This document shows positions 23,474 through 34,646 of a stretch of DNA of 64,000 bases, in pieces (positions within the stretch are counted from its first letter, which is position 1; every line of letters starts with the position of its first letter). Location of the stretch: contig NC_092320.1 in the NCBI RefSeq assembly GCF_036785885.1, forward strand, positions 22,941,557 to 23,005,556. Reading direction: 5' to 3'. Source of the stretch: Coffea arabica. Lineage: Eukaryota; Streptophyta; Magnoliopsida; Gentianales; Rubiaceae. A model generated the notes under the pieces. It made no database searches, was not told the DNA's origin, and saw only the letters and a list, made by a program, of their open reading frames with translations. The position numbers and the translations under genes were made by a program.

Positions 23474-23962
23474 TTAGTAAAGTTGGCGTCTCCTTTCATT
23501 CAACCATCTCCACCTGTCGAAGAAACAAAACATCAAAAGGAAGAATGGAAGAAGAACAAAGTAAAAAAATAATAATAAATAAAAAGCAAAAAGCAAAAGA
23601 AAGACCAGATTTTTGCATGGATTGAGATGGATGGATAGATGATTGAGTTATTGGGTTTTGATGAGTTAGTTACCAATGAAAATCCCATCTGGGGTGGATC
23701 TTGGACATCCTGTTACGGCCATAAGGATAATCTGTTTCAGCTCTTTGGGTGTTTTGGAAAGCACAGCAGCCAATGGAGTAGATGCCTATGAGTAAAACAA
23801 CCATGACAATGTTAAGTACAGAGAGCTTGTGCCAGTCTCTCCTGACATCTTCAAGCACTCCGGCCTTGCACGAATCGCACTGGTAACAAAGCATGGTCGG
23901 GGAGTTGTCCTAAACTTATTCTGGTGACTTAAGGCTTCTACTGGTAAGGATTTTCCAGCACA
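23474..23962 (-). pseudogene. tetraspanin gene fragment (last two exons) inside the transposon
   Basis: Exon-like block 23962-23674 follows an acceptor (TTGTTGCAG) and encodes the end of the large extracellular loop: a degraded CWKILTS (family: GCCKPPTS), then SPTMLCYQCDSCKAGVLEDV. Next is RRDWHKLSVLNIVMVVLLIG with the fourth membrane span, then CCAFQNTQRAETDYPYGRNR and PRWDFH. A GTAACT donor follows at 23673, the intron ends TTCGACAG at 23514, and the last exon 23513-23474 adds WRWLNERRRQLY and a TAA. Joining keeps the W-W-R-W run typical of the plant tetraspanin tail. Two stops (TAA, TAG) precede the CYQC part, and the first exon with spans 1-3 is absent. The retained intron shows genomic DNA, not cDNA, was captured. 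Confidence 0.9.
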
Positions 23963-25515
23963 CTGCAACAAAAGAAAGAAACAGAAAAGTCCCGACAAAG
24001 CTTTCTTTCTAGAAACAAGACTAACTGGCTACGAGAAACATCAGAATCCTTCTAAAGCCTTCTATGAGTCTTCAAACCAAGAATTTAGTGTACTTCAAAC
24101 CAAGAAGAATTAAACAAGAACAAGTTTCCGTAAATCATATGAGACATTAATCTTATCTAGATGATGGAGAAATAATATACATTGCAGAATATTGATAATT
24201 TACTAGAACACTGCTTGCACAAAATACAGGATATGAAGCACAAAAAAAGGGTGTAATCTGCATTCTCTGTGTTTATGATCTCAGTGTCTTGAAGGAGGAT
24301 ACTTTAGCTTCGGATTCAGCATTTCATCCATCATCAGTCTTAAACATGTGGATATGATTCACGAAGTCAGGTTCTTAGCCAAGGCCACTTCCTGATGTTT
24401 AGAGGTCGAATCATTATAATGCAGTGAAATTTTAAACTTGTAGCAGTAATTTTTTGCAGACAAAACGTTTTTGAATGAGATAATTTTTCTGCCTGTAATG
24501 TGAATGTAGATCCTAGAAATTATCTCTTGAATATTCAATCTACAAAGAACCATGAACAATGTATTACAAAGCCACAAACAAAAGGGGGAAAAAAAACTGG
24601 ATACTAGTAGTGTTTTTTTTTATGTCAAATTCAAGAAATGTTATGTAAATACAGCATCAGGAGCAAGCTTAAAAGTTCAAATATAGTGGCAAATAACTAC
24701 TTTAATCATTCATTACTAATTACATCAGAAGTGAATCAACGAAGTGAAATACAACTCAATAAAAGATGCATTGTCCAAATAGAATGAAATTATATAATGC
24801 AGTTCACGTGATCAGATTTAGGAATCACACAAATGCAAGGAAAGGCATAATTATTTCTTCAAAATACCAACCAAGAAAAAGGAAAAAAAAAAAAAACAAA
24901 ATTGCAGCCCCCTGTATGCAGAATGTCTGTAAATAATGCAATCCAGGATCAGAATCATCAGAATCCCAAAACACTCACTTTTTGCAATTGAAAGCAAGAG
25001 AAGCCTTCGCAAGCTTCTGTTTCTACCGTGAGAGTAAGCGGTAAGCCACTCACTCAATCCTCATCAACTCATCCTTCAAAAAGCCTCTACTATTCCATTT
25101 GTTATTATTATTATTTAATTAATTTCACGAATATTAGGGGAGCAAATGCGATTCATAAGTAGCAGCAGTAAATTTATTTTTTCTTTAAATAAAAAAACAA
25201 ATATCGATCATAATCCAAATCCCACAACACAATTCAAATCGTCGGATGTCCAGAACCATCATGTGACTCTGTCTGCTCACCAGCCGCCGAAAGCTGACTC
25301 TTAAAACATATCCAATCCTCTTACTTCACTCACCCTGTTGCCCCTGAAAATCCCCTAAGATGTCCAATTCCCTATTAATTAACCAAACTCTCTTGAAGAA
25401 AAGACATCAAATCACTCTCTTGTACAAAGATTTTGCCAGTCAAAGAAATTCAGAATTCAATATTCAATGCTGCAAAGTTAAAAATCGAAGGCAAAGGAGA
25501 GCTTTTAGTTGTTAC

Positions 25516-25760
25516 CTTCCGGACTGAAGAACCCAGTTCGTGAAAATTAAGCACGGGTAAGTAGAGAGCACTCGGAGCAGTCTTGCGATTGGTGAGGGAT
25601 AGCCGGAGAAGCAAAAAGCGATGCCGGAGACGGTGGTGGAAGAGGCAAAATGTTAGGGTGGAGGTGAAGGCGATGACGCAGAGCAGAAGCAGTTGCGGTT
25701 GAGGAAAAGTGATTGAGAGAGAGGGCTGCTTAATTAGTTGACCCGATTTTAATTTTTTAC
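25516..25760 (-). other. unrecognised open segment with splice donor, in the transposon
   Basis: The minus frame reads SLSITFPQPQLLLLCVIAFT then a basic stretch (HHRLRHRFLLLRLSLTNRK) and LPVLNFHELGSSVRK, ending at AAG|GTAACA (GT at 25515). The hydrophobic run followed by basic residues looks like a signal anchor. It is more GC-rich than the rest of the transposon. I do not recognise a family; it may be the first exon of a second captured gene. Confidence 0.4.
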
Positions 25761-26655
25761 CCACAAGATCCGCGTGTAGACCCGTTTCGCAGGGTTTAAT
25801 TGTGGAATTGGAATTAGAATTCTTTTGGTCCAGTAAAGAATTCAAATCATGGAATTGGACCCTTATAGAATTCAGATTCAATTCTAATTCTTTGATCGAA
25901 GCAGTATCCAAACAACAGATTTGGAATTGGGGCCCCAATTCCAATTCTAAACCTCAATTCCATGGGAAACCAAACATACCCTTATAGATTTTCAACGATA
26001 TAAAATTCAGGGTTTTGTTCAACTCCAATAAATACCAGCAAATCTACAAAGTTTCTTGAAAACCCTAACTGTTCTGTTTTTGCACATGAGACAGTAGTGT
26101 GTTTGAAATGAAATTTGACTAATGTATGAGATGAATTTCATGAAGATGTCTTCTAAAACCTACTCATGCTTCGAGTCTATTTTCTAATGGTGTAAATTTT
26201 GTGATTTTTTGACCTACGGAACTCAAGTTATGCTTTTTTAAAAAATGTCACCAAAGTTGAGAATTTTGTCAAATGAATTGAGTGGGACTTGAAAAGCTTT
26301 GGGAAAATTTTTCTAGTCTTAAATCTTAATTTGGTGTGATTTTGGATGCTTAAATTGCTCTCCTCACTTTTAGAATACTTGTGTTGGATTTTATCTTAAA
26401 GTCTCAAGCCGAAAGTAAGAAGCATATGGAATGCCTTGGAATACTGGACGTATATGTTTTGGCTAGTTGAATCTACTAAGTTTAAGTCTATTGTGATTGT
26501 GAATCTTGCCTCAGAGTTTAGTAGCGATCAAGGTTATCATTCAGAGAATTGACGTTTAATCGACTAATATCGGCGAGTGTTTCTTGCATGTTGTGTTTCA
26601 AATGACCTTGTGGAATGTTGTGAATGTTTGTTTGAGTGTTAAATGCTTTTCAATG

Positions 26656-29600
26656 TGTAGACACCAAAATTTTAGTGTAATTTCATTTACTATTTAGTTT
26701 TTATTTTGTCGTGTTAGTTTTATTCACTTTTTAGTTTTTAGTTTTTTAGTTTTTATTTTATTTTTATTGTTTTAAATTCTTTAGCATAGAATTTCTCGAA
26801 AAGAAAAGAAAAAGCATTTAAAAAAATATGCTTTAGTTGTTTTTGATTTAAATTCAATGTTTTCTTGAAAAAAAAAAGAAAAACAAAAAAAAAAAGCAAA
26901 AGCCGCACATGCGTGCGGCACCAAAATTTTTCACAGGAGGGCTGGAGGATTCTTGGCTCAATGGGTCGGATGGCTGGGAAAGAGAATATAGCAAACCTTT
27001 AATCCTCACCATTGGGGTGAGGGTTTAGGAGCCTTGGGTTTCATATAAAAGAAAAGAAAGCAGCGGCAGAGGGGTCGGGAGGTTTAGCCGAAAGAAATCA
27101 GAGGAGCCGAAAACAGAGGGAAAGAAGAGGGGCTAAACGGAGGAAAAATTCTGGAGAAGATGGTGACGGCTGGGGAAAGTTTTTTTTTTGGGAGAGCAAA
27201 AGGGAAACAAGAGGGGTCATTGGCGGCTGCATGAGTGAAAAACAGCAGAGGAGGGAAGGAACCTGGGGGGCGGCCGTTTGAGTAAGGAAAAAAAAAAGAG
27301 TGAAAGGCGACGACACAGGAGAAACCAGAGCGGGGAGAGGTTGGATGATGGCTGGGTTGAACAAGGGAAAAGAGAGATGGGGAGAGAGCCAAAAAAGCAG
27401 AGAGCTCTAGAGGTTTTGGGCAAGCAGAGGAAAACTAAAAAAGAGAGAAAATGGGGAGCTTTGGTAAGAAGAGAGCTACGGAGAAACGAAGGAAAACAGA
27501 GGGAGGCGTTCGGCTGAACAAAAGAGAGAAAACCAAGAAAGCTTCGTGGAGGAGGAACCAAGTTTGAAACTTCAGCAGAATTTCTGAGCCTCGTTCCAGC
27601 GGTCCCTACGACTTGCTTGAAACACCTCGCCTTCATTTGATCGCCTAGCATCCTCAGGTAACTCTAGCCTTTCCTCTGGTTGGTTTTATACGATTCCCAT
27701 GAGGATGCAAGCTTAGCAAACAAAGAGTTTTGGGTCATTTGCTGTGTTGCTTGTCGATGTGTGGTTTGGGATGTTCCCCATGTTGCTTTGTGATTAAATT
27801 TGATGTTTTGAATTAAGGGGACTTGGATGTTGTTGGGGTTTCATTAGCTTCTTATTTGGTTTCTGCATTTGCACATTTGGTAGAGTTATTGCCGAAAAAT
27901 GAAAACTTGACAGAAGTTATCTGTTTTGCCTTGCGAATCTGGTGAGAGAGAGGAGGATTGTTGAATCTCTGATCTTTGTAGCGTTATATGATGCCTTTGT
28001 TGGGTTAAGATTCCTGTGGGGTTGGCTAATAGATCTGCATGTGGTCGACTGAAGTTGCAGCAAGTCTGCACGATGCTTGCTGTATGTTATGCCCGTTGTT
28101 TGCTATGCTGTTTCCTTTCTCCTTTCTCCTGTTTGTTTATTTGCTCAAGCGGCTGTTCTCTTGTGATTCAATGGAGTCTGGTTGGTTGCTCTAAAGTTTG
28201 TTTGAGGTTGGTTTGGCCTGAGTCAGTTGTTTGAGGTCTGTTTTGTTGTGGGTTATGTCCGCTACCATTTAAAAGCAAGAAATGAAAGACATAACAGTTG
28301 GCCGCAACAATGACTCTGCTTGTAGCTTTAGTTACTCCTGATCTGCTTGGAATTTTGGTTGGCCGAAAGTTCTTATTGCATGACTTGTGTGGAGTTAGGT
28401 GGTAGACTTGCATTTTCCATTTGAGTGCATGAATCACGGCTGTCTTCCTGCATGTTGCAAGCTCTGAAAAATTGCAGAAAATCTCAGGAAGTTGCCGAAA
28501 TACTGTACTGCAGAAAGTTTACTTTTTCCATAGTTTGCATGGAGTTTGGCTTAGAAATCTTTCCCATTCTGTTTTTGTATGCATGCTAAGCCTAATAAGA
28601 ACTTGGGATTGGGGTGGTTTGAGATGATTGAATGCATCTACCATGTAAAGGGCTGAAGCAAAGGTATTTGCTAGCTGAAGTTTAAAAACCATTTGCCCGA
28701 AAGTTCTCTTGTTGCTGGAATGTTTCTCAGTTGTCACATGAAATTTGCATGCAAACCTTCTTCATTCTGGTTATTGCATGCATGATAGGTTTGGTAGGAG
28801 TTTGAGGTTGGTTTTGGGTTTGAGATGGTTGTGTGAATCTACCATGCGAAGTGTTGAAGTCCAAAAGCATTGCTTGCTGAAGCTTAAAACTCTTTCTGCA
28901 TGAAATTTTTCCAGAACTTGCGTAATCTCTTGCTAAGTTTTAGCCTATTTAGATGTTGCAGCTATGTATGTCATTGCTTAGTTTAGAGTTTTGATGCCTG
29001 GTGGATAAGTTTAGATCAAGGTTGTGCATCTGGACTAGAAATAGGCATTTGTCAACGAGAATGCAGCAAGCTTTTGGTTGCAGAAAGCTTCATACGTGAA
29101 TTGCAGAAGTAATGAAGGCTTTAGTTCTCGCTGCATGCATGAAATAAATTCTGAATTTTACACTTTGGCCCCCCAAGTCTCTCCTTGTTCCTCTAGGACC
29201 CAATCAATTAAATAATTTCATCAATTTGGTCCTTGGTAATTTTAATTTGTGCAACTTCATTGCTTGTTTGCTTCAATTAACTACCATGCTTTTTCAATTG
29301 CGCTTAAGTCATGACTTTAGGGACTTTATGATCAAGTGAGCTTTGTTTTGCACATTTCTTTTAATTTTTCTTAAATAAAGTGGTACCTTGACCTTTTTAT
29401 TGTTTTGAAGCCATTTTTACTTCATTTGATTACCATCGCGAGGGAGGTATAACTTCCTTTATCTTTTTTTTTGTCTCTCCTATGTGACCCAACGTGCTAA
29501 GTGAGAATTGCATGCCTACTTTACTTTCCTTGCTTTTCCTTAATTCCTTTCATTTATTTCATTTACTTTTGCTTTTATTAAGTCATTTTTTTATTTATTT

Positions 29601-31014
29601 ATGGGGTATGTGCACACCTCTTGGCTTGTAATAGATAGGGCTTGGAGAACGTTTTGTCCATTTTCCCCTTCCCCTTTTGTTTTAGTTAGCAAAAATGTAA
29701 TAGGTTCATTAGATTGATTGCTTGCTTTTGTTGCTACGTGTTAATTTGTTTTATTAGGCTCTTGCATTTAGTCGAGCATGCTAAGTGTTACGTACTACGT
29801 GTTTATAGGTGGTTGGCATGTCTACTTGCTTCTATAGGCATAAATGAACGTAATGGATGAATGCACGTCACCACACTAGTCCAACGCTAGTTGTGGCTCT
29901 TTGTCCCGTTTTCCACTAGTCCAACGCTAGACCCTTAGGGATTTCCCTCGTTAGTTTATACTTGCATGCTTCACTATATTTCATGCATTTTTCTTAGTTT
30001 TTTAGCATTTGGCATGCCCCTCCAACCCTTTCCCTTTCATTTTAGGTTTTTTGCATTCTCATGCTAGGTATAGGGTACATTTGCCTGAGAGTCCCCTTTC
30101 GATAAGGGAAACGAGCGAGTTTGGCTACAAAATAGCCTTAGCACGCTAGTTCTTCCTTCTAATCCAAGGGAAAATCAAAGTCGTAAAATTAGGAGTCCTT
30201 CCCGTGCCCGACTTGATGCATTCCTTTAGGGTCATACACTTGCATTCTTTTTATATCACCTCCTCATTCTTTTAGCCACATTTTTTCACTATTTAGATTT
30301 TTCTCACCACCTTTTTCCTATCCCTCATTTACTTTTCTATCTCACAAGTTGCACCCAATTGCACTTATATGTATCTACTATCATATTTTCATCCATTTGT
30401 ACACAAACACCTTTATTTTCGCAATTTGCACACATACACTTGTCTTACATTTGCACACATGCATGTTTTCTTACATTTTCACACTTGCACTCATACTTGA
30501 GTCTTCATTTGCATCATTCGCGACCTCTATGAGTACTTTCCTTATTGGCCACCACAACTCATGTGGTTGGGACCAAAAAGCCTCATAAGAGACATTTTAG
30601 ATTTAGAAATGCATTTTTCTTTCCTTTTCATATTCATTAGTCACATCCAACATGCAACGCATATTTTGGGTAGAAGAATTAGAAAAGTGAGGCTAAGTCA
30701 CGCAACTAGCTTTGGATAGGGTAAGGGAGTGCCTTAGCCTTTGCCTTCTCCCTTATCAAATGTGACCCCCGATCTCTTTCTTTGGTTACGTAGACCTAAA
30801 AGTTCTTTAAAAGGGTTTATTTACTTTTTCCTTTCAAAAACAAAAATCATTTTTTGGTGATTTGGTACACCCTAATTCTATACCAAGTGGCGACTCCATT
30901 TTTCATCCAAAAAACCCTTTTTTGAACTTTATTTGGCCAAACCGTCGCATTTTACAATCCCACGGCCTTTTATTTTCACTTTCACACACCACTATCAAAA
31001 AGTGGGGCGCGACA
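26656..31014 (+). repeat. solo LTR, 4.36 kb, TSD CAATG
   Basis: Starts TGTAGACACC, ends GGGGCGCGACA; flanked by CAATG at 26651-26655 and 31015-31019, and removal restores LTR E. A sister copy is at 41471-45864 with its own TSD, so both ends are certain. Features: GCCGCACATGCGTGCGGC palindrome (26902-26919), TATAAAA (27044-27050), GA-rich untranslated stretch, donor-like CTCAG|GTAACT at 27658, two CTAGTCCAACGCTAG repeats (about 29874 and 29915). No coding region; antisense open frames here are compositional. Length and TGTAGACACC start suggest a Tat/Ogre-type gypsy LTR, an inference. Confidence 0.92.
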
Positions 31015-31873
31015 CAATGATTGTTAAATGGATTTTCAATGGGTGAGTGTGTACTTTATCGCACTCGACCTAAATGAATGTGAATTTTCAATGATTAAAT
31101 GATTGAATGTTACTTGTGCATGAATGTAAGCCTTTGGCTGAACTGAGCCCTTGCCCTTCGTTGCTAGTCGACTCGAGTCAGAAGTGGATTTGGTCGAGTG
31201 GCTGGTGACCTCGGGATAGTGTTTGGTATACTCGAGTATGATCACAAAGTCTGGTGGAGAACTGGCCAGTGAATGAAATGTAATGAATGGAACGCCTGAA
31301 TGAATGAAATGATCACTGAAGGAGTTTTATTTTCAAATGTGTTTTCATATTTCAGAGGTATAAGGGAGAAATGGTCGGAAACTGAATGACTGAATGACTG
31401 AATGAATGAATGGCTCCAAGTGAGCACGTATCCTTCCAATGATTGAATGTTTATTTCTTGAATGATTGTTTATTACTGTACAAAATATGCAAATTGTTAA
31501 ATGTAATACTTTCATTTTCTGTCTACCTGATTGCTTGTTTGGAAACCTCACTGGGTTTTTAAATCATTTCTTTAGTTTTGTTTTTCTTACAGGAGTGGAG
31601 GCCGGAACAAGTAAGCATGAAGTAGTGTGTATAATCTTCATGTACTTGTACTTTTGAAGATGAAATGTATTTGGAATCTTTGTTAATGAAATCATATGTT
31701 TCACTTTTGGGTTGTAAATTAAGTTGGAATTCTTGGATGAATGGAACTTTTTATATTACTCTAGAGGCGCGAAAGACTATTTCAAGAATGTTAGTGAGTG
31801 AGTTCTGACGAGAGTTGGAGAGGCGGTGCGCTGAACCCTTTGGTTCGGTTTAGAGGGAGATAGGGTAGTCACA

Positions 31874-32422
31874 TACATTCCTACAAAATACCCTTAGTTC
31901 GATCTCCTATTTCTCTTAGTACCCTAGTGAGGTCTTCATTAACCACTTGTACCTGCTGGCGCATAGCATCCATCTGTTCTTACTCCTGACCAACGGTCTC
32001 CTGCAACTCCTAGATCATATCCCTCTGTATCTCTATAATTCCTCTCATTCTTTAGATCTCAATTTGGTCCCTAAACCTAGCATGCTTAAGTCTTCTCCTA
32101 TCATCTATCACTGCCAAAACCACAAGATCATAATAAGAGTAGTTTTGGCAATGACTACATCTCATAGTCCGACTTGCAGTACTTCAATGTCGGATTGGTC
32201 CCCCGAGCCTTTCCTCATAATCAATAATTTGAAAGCGCCTCCAGGGCGGCTCACTTCCATCCTCTCCACTGGTTTCTTCCATGACCTATAAGGATAAGCA
32301 CAGTTTACAACTTACGTAAGTTTAATCATACTTAATGACACCTTAACACATCATACTAAAGTTTCTTAGAATCAAATTCCTATTTTGCCCAGTCCATTTC
32401 TAGCCTAGATTCTGATATCAAC
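31874..32422 (-). pseudogene. gypsy-1 leader with upstream ORF
   Basis: Continuation of gypsy-1 from the primer site. The minus ATG at about 32282 opens MEETSGEDGSEPPWRRFQ...; downstream, past stops, comes a Gln/Glu-rich, coiled-coil-like stretch (MDAMRQQVQVVNEDLTRVLR) at about 31970-31890. Gypsy-2 has a similarly placed acidic/basic short ORF and coiled-coil stretch before gag. Function unknown; it may be an extra leader protein or an old N-terminal extension of gag. Confidence 0.55.
32408..32420 (-). other. gypsy-1 primer binding site (degraded)
   Basis: Minus strand TGATATCAGAATC, a decayed form of TGGTATCAGAGC, two bases inside the LTR end at 32423. It marks 32423 as the LTR/internal boundary. 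Confidence 0.7.
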
Positions 32423-33620
32423 TATGACAACCCCACCTTTCCTGAAGGCGTACCGTAAAGGTTAGCGGACTGCCTATCCAATTCTCATCAAAACTAACTA
32501 ATCCAAAATTCACAGAAGGTACTAAAACGCACAAATAACTTCAAATCGTCAACCCAAAACTATATACAATAGAGTCACTTACGATTCAAACTTAAAGTAC
32601 AAACCAAAATATTCAATCTTATACAAATACATGTAAGGTTTACTAATATAGAAAAGCTTAAACAAAATGCCTAAAAGCTATAACTATCTCAACTCTTCCC
32701 AAAAATCACGTTCCCAACACTTCGTCTCCTGTAAGGAAAACAAAAATGATAGAGTGAGCTTTCGCCCAATGAGGTGCAACAGGTCATGCAGTCGAAAATC
32801 ACATAGTTAGAACTTTAATCTATCAAATATAAGTATCAAGTAAAGGAATAAATAAACACCATAACCAATACAAAGCGGTTCAAGTAAAAGGATACAGATG
32901 GCTCTCAAGAGCCAAATTTTCCAATCGCACTAGTTTGATTCAACCTCGTTGGCACTCCATCAACGTTTAGAGAAGCAAAAACATTGACCCTAGATCCCCA
33001 CTTTACACCGGTTTTCATCCGCCAAACATACCCCTTACCGCCCTCGAACACCAAACAGAAACAGTGGTGGTAATACTCGAATATACCAAATATCAGAATA
33101 ATCCAGTATTTAGTGAATCAGTGACAGTATCCTCATGGTTCGTCAATATATCTTGACCAAGTCCTTACTGGCTCGATTCGAATAACTACCAATGAGGTTT
33201 GAGCTCAAATTCACAGTAAAGTCATCGGATATCGGGCTCCAAACGACATCCAAGTCATGCACAAGTAATAGATTTCAAATAAACAGTAGACCAGTCAAAC
33301 AGTCAAGTGGAATTAAATGTGACAAAATACACACTCGTCCAATCCAGATTAAACCAAATCACAGTCATACAACTCATAAATTTCAGTCACAATTAGTTCA
33401 CTTTAAGCAACAAGTCATGCAAGTGGTACACTCACCCTTTTAAAGTAAAGCAACGCTATAATTTCGATTTCGGATTGTACTCGTTTCCACCGTCAAACCC
33501 TAAAAATAACCAAGACAAAGTGTCATGGTCCGACCATTCAAAACTTAGGTTAATGAAGTGCTCACTTTAGACTTAATTATGAGCCACATGCCTATCTAAG
33601 TTTGGCCTCTCAAAACACAA
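32423..33620 (-). repeat. gypsy-1 5' LTR, 3' portion (LTR F)
   Basis: Minus-oriented member of the long LTR family. On the plus strand it opens TATGACAACCCC, the reverse complement of the family terminus. Landmarks on minus: acceptor TTTTTAG ending 33500, 64-nt cassette 33499-33436, donor GTGAGT from 33435, HP1 33342-33311, palindrome-like TACTCGAATA 33069-33088, acceptor CCTTACAG with the next exon from 32728, hairpin block about 32490-32423. Its first portion lies at 47595-47388; the copia element separates the two. Confidence 0.85.
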
Positions 33621-34051
33621 AATTCAAGAAGTTTTCTTGAAATATTTAGGATGTCCGGTACCTCAAGAATATGCGTCCGACTGTATGATGAAAAACTGGG
33701 AATTCTCCTTCAATTCGTTCGAACGTCCGATACTTCCAATGTTTTGCATCCGAAGTGTTCCAACGTTTGTCGGACGTTCGGTACTCAGGTGTTGTACGTC
33801 CGATCGAGATCAATGAGTTTAGAGGACTTGACTTATCATCTTCGGATGTCCGAGAGTAGATTCTTCATGTGTCCGAAATTACTCAATGGTTGTCGGACGG
33901 CCGATGCAGTTTTTATGTGCGTCCAACATCTATTTCAGCATATGTTAGCCTTTGAACCTGTCCTACTCCAATTCTGAAAAGATCTAATCAAAGAATATTA
34001 GTAACATCCATTTATTTTGTACTCATCAAAAGTTACAGATTGAGATAAACA
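33621..34051 (-). repeat. copia 3' LTR, truncated
   Basis: Matches 46957-47387 of the 5' LTR. It starts (minus) TGTTTATCTCA at 34051, right after the polypurine tract, and stops at 33621 where gypsy-1 LTR sequence takes over; roughly the last 660 bp are missing. Rich in CGGACGTCCG-type motifs between 33650 and 33935. Confidence 0.88.
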
Positions 34052-34065
34052 ATCTCCCCCTTTTT
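34052..34065 (-). other. copia polypurine tract
   Basis: Minus strand AAAAAGGGGGAGAT directly before the LTR start TGTTTATC; the preceding TCATCATC-type context is common in Sireviruses. Primer for plus-strand synthesis. Confidence 0.9.
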
Positions 34066-34646
34066 GATGATGACAAAACAATAGATGGAGTGAAAAGGTT
34101 TTAAGTACAGCTCCCCCTAACTTAATGCATTCAAGGAGTATTCACAACTTTCCTTCAGAATAATGTCCACTCATGATTATTCACAACTCCCCCTCAGAAT
34201 AATGTTCACTCCTCCTTAAAATGACTCCCCGTTATATATAGATTACATATCCATTTACATATCCATATCTCCCCCTTTTGTCATCATTGAATCAACCAAT
34301 AAAATTATCTATATTACCAACAATGTGGTCATTCATAGGCTCACCAATATTATCACCAGGTATTATCAGCAAGATAAAACACAGCAACACCCATCCAAAC
34401 TGAATTTAGCAACACAGCAGAACAGCAACATCATCCATCCAGAACCAAAACCAAAACATCATCAACCAGAAACTAATATTAGCAGATAAACTGAAATAAG
34501 CAACATTCAATATAAAAGATAACTAAATATTTTACAGACCAGTAGAGGAATAAAATTCTTAAGACAGAGCACACCAAATGTTTTTAAATGCAAAAAATAC
34601 AAAAAATCTACTATGAACTATTATCCTAATCATGAAGTGTAGTAGC

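Larger units (their letters stand above)
22628..25981. mobile_element. PIF/Harbinger-like (Pack-type) DNA transposon with captured gene pieces
   Basis: Terminal inverted repeats: left end GGGTACGTTTGGTT, right end (reverse complement) GGGTATGTTTGGTT, 13 of 14 matching. It is flanked by a 3-bp TTA duplication (22625-22627, 25982-25984); LTR D and copy A supply the unoccupied site (AGACTTATAGGG-like). TTA target duplication and GGG...TTTGG ends are typical of PIF/Harbinger. Subterminal DNA at both ends is rich in GAATT. No transposase or Myb-like ORF is present, so it is non-autonomous. Instead it carries the 3' end of a tetraspanin gene (minus strand) and an unrelated open segment near 25516-25760, as expected of a Pack-type element. 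Confidence 0.9.
16379..31873 (+). mobile_element. element X: long-LTR, non-autonomous gypsy-type retrotransposon
   Basis: Complete element with both LTRs, flanked by the 5-bp TSD TACAT (16374-16378 and 31874-31878) inside the gypsy-1 leader. 5' LTR 16379-19272, internal 19273-21215 (only 1.94 kb), 3' LTR 21216-31873 swollen by two later insertions. Subtracting these (3354+3 and 4359+5 bp) leaves a 3' LTR of about 2.94 kb, matching the 2.89-kb 5' LTR. The internal part holds a primer site, gag zinc-knuckle traces and a gypsy 3' end, but no protease, RT or integrase. It must have moved using proteins of a relative such as gypsy-1 or gypsy-2, whose LTRs share its landmarks. Confidence 0.93.
21216..31873 (+). 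repeat. element X 3' LTR (LTR E), interrupted twice
   Basis: LTR segments are 21216-22627, 25982-26655 and 31015-31873. Opens TGTGAGGCCC, ends GGTAGTCACA. Landmarks: donor GAG|GTAAAC at 21886, acceptor CTCAG ending 26514, second donor changed to GCGAGT at 26573, HP1 31041-31070, palindrome 31224-31242, acceptor TCTTACAG ending 31592, terminal block about 31795-31873. The intact LTR D supplies the empty-site sequence for both insertions. Confidence 0.93.

Noticed and set aside
22628..25981. Reading the insertion as a hAT or Mutator element
   Set aside because: Target duplication is 3 bp (TTA), not 8-9 bp, as shown by the uninterrupted LTR copies; the ends begin GGG...TTTGG.
27084..27651. Long minus-strand open frames (Pro/Ser/Leu/Phe-rich), repeated at 41817-42447
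   Set aside because: They are the antisense of a GA-rich untranslated stretch in the 4.4-kb LTR and occur in both copies only because the LTR is duplicated; no domain, and the sense strand carries the TATA box.
33192..33977. Plus-strand ORFs in the gypsy-1 and copia LTRs
   Set aside because: Located in non-coding LTR sequence of minus-strand elements.
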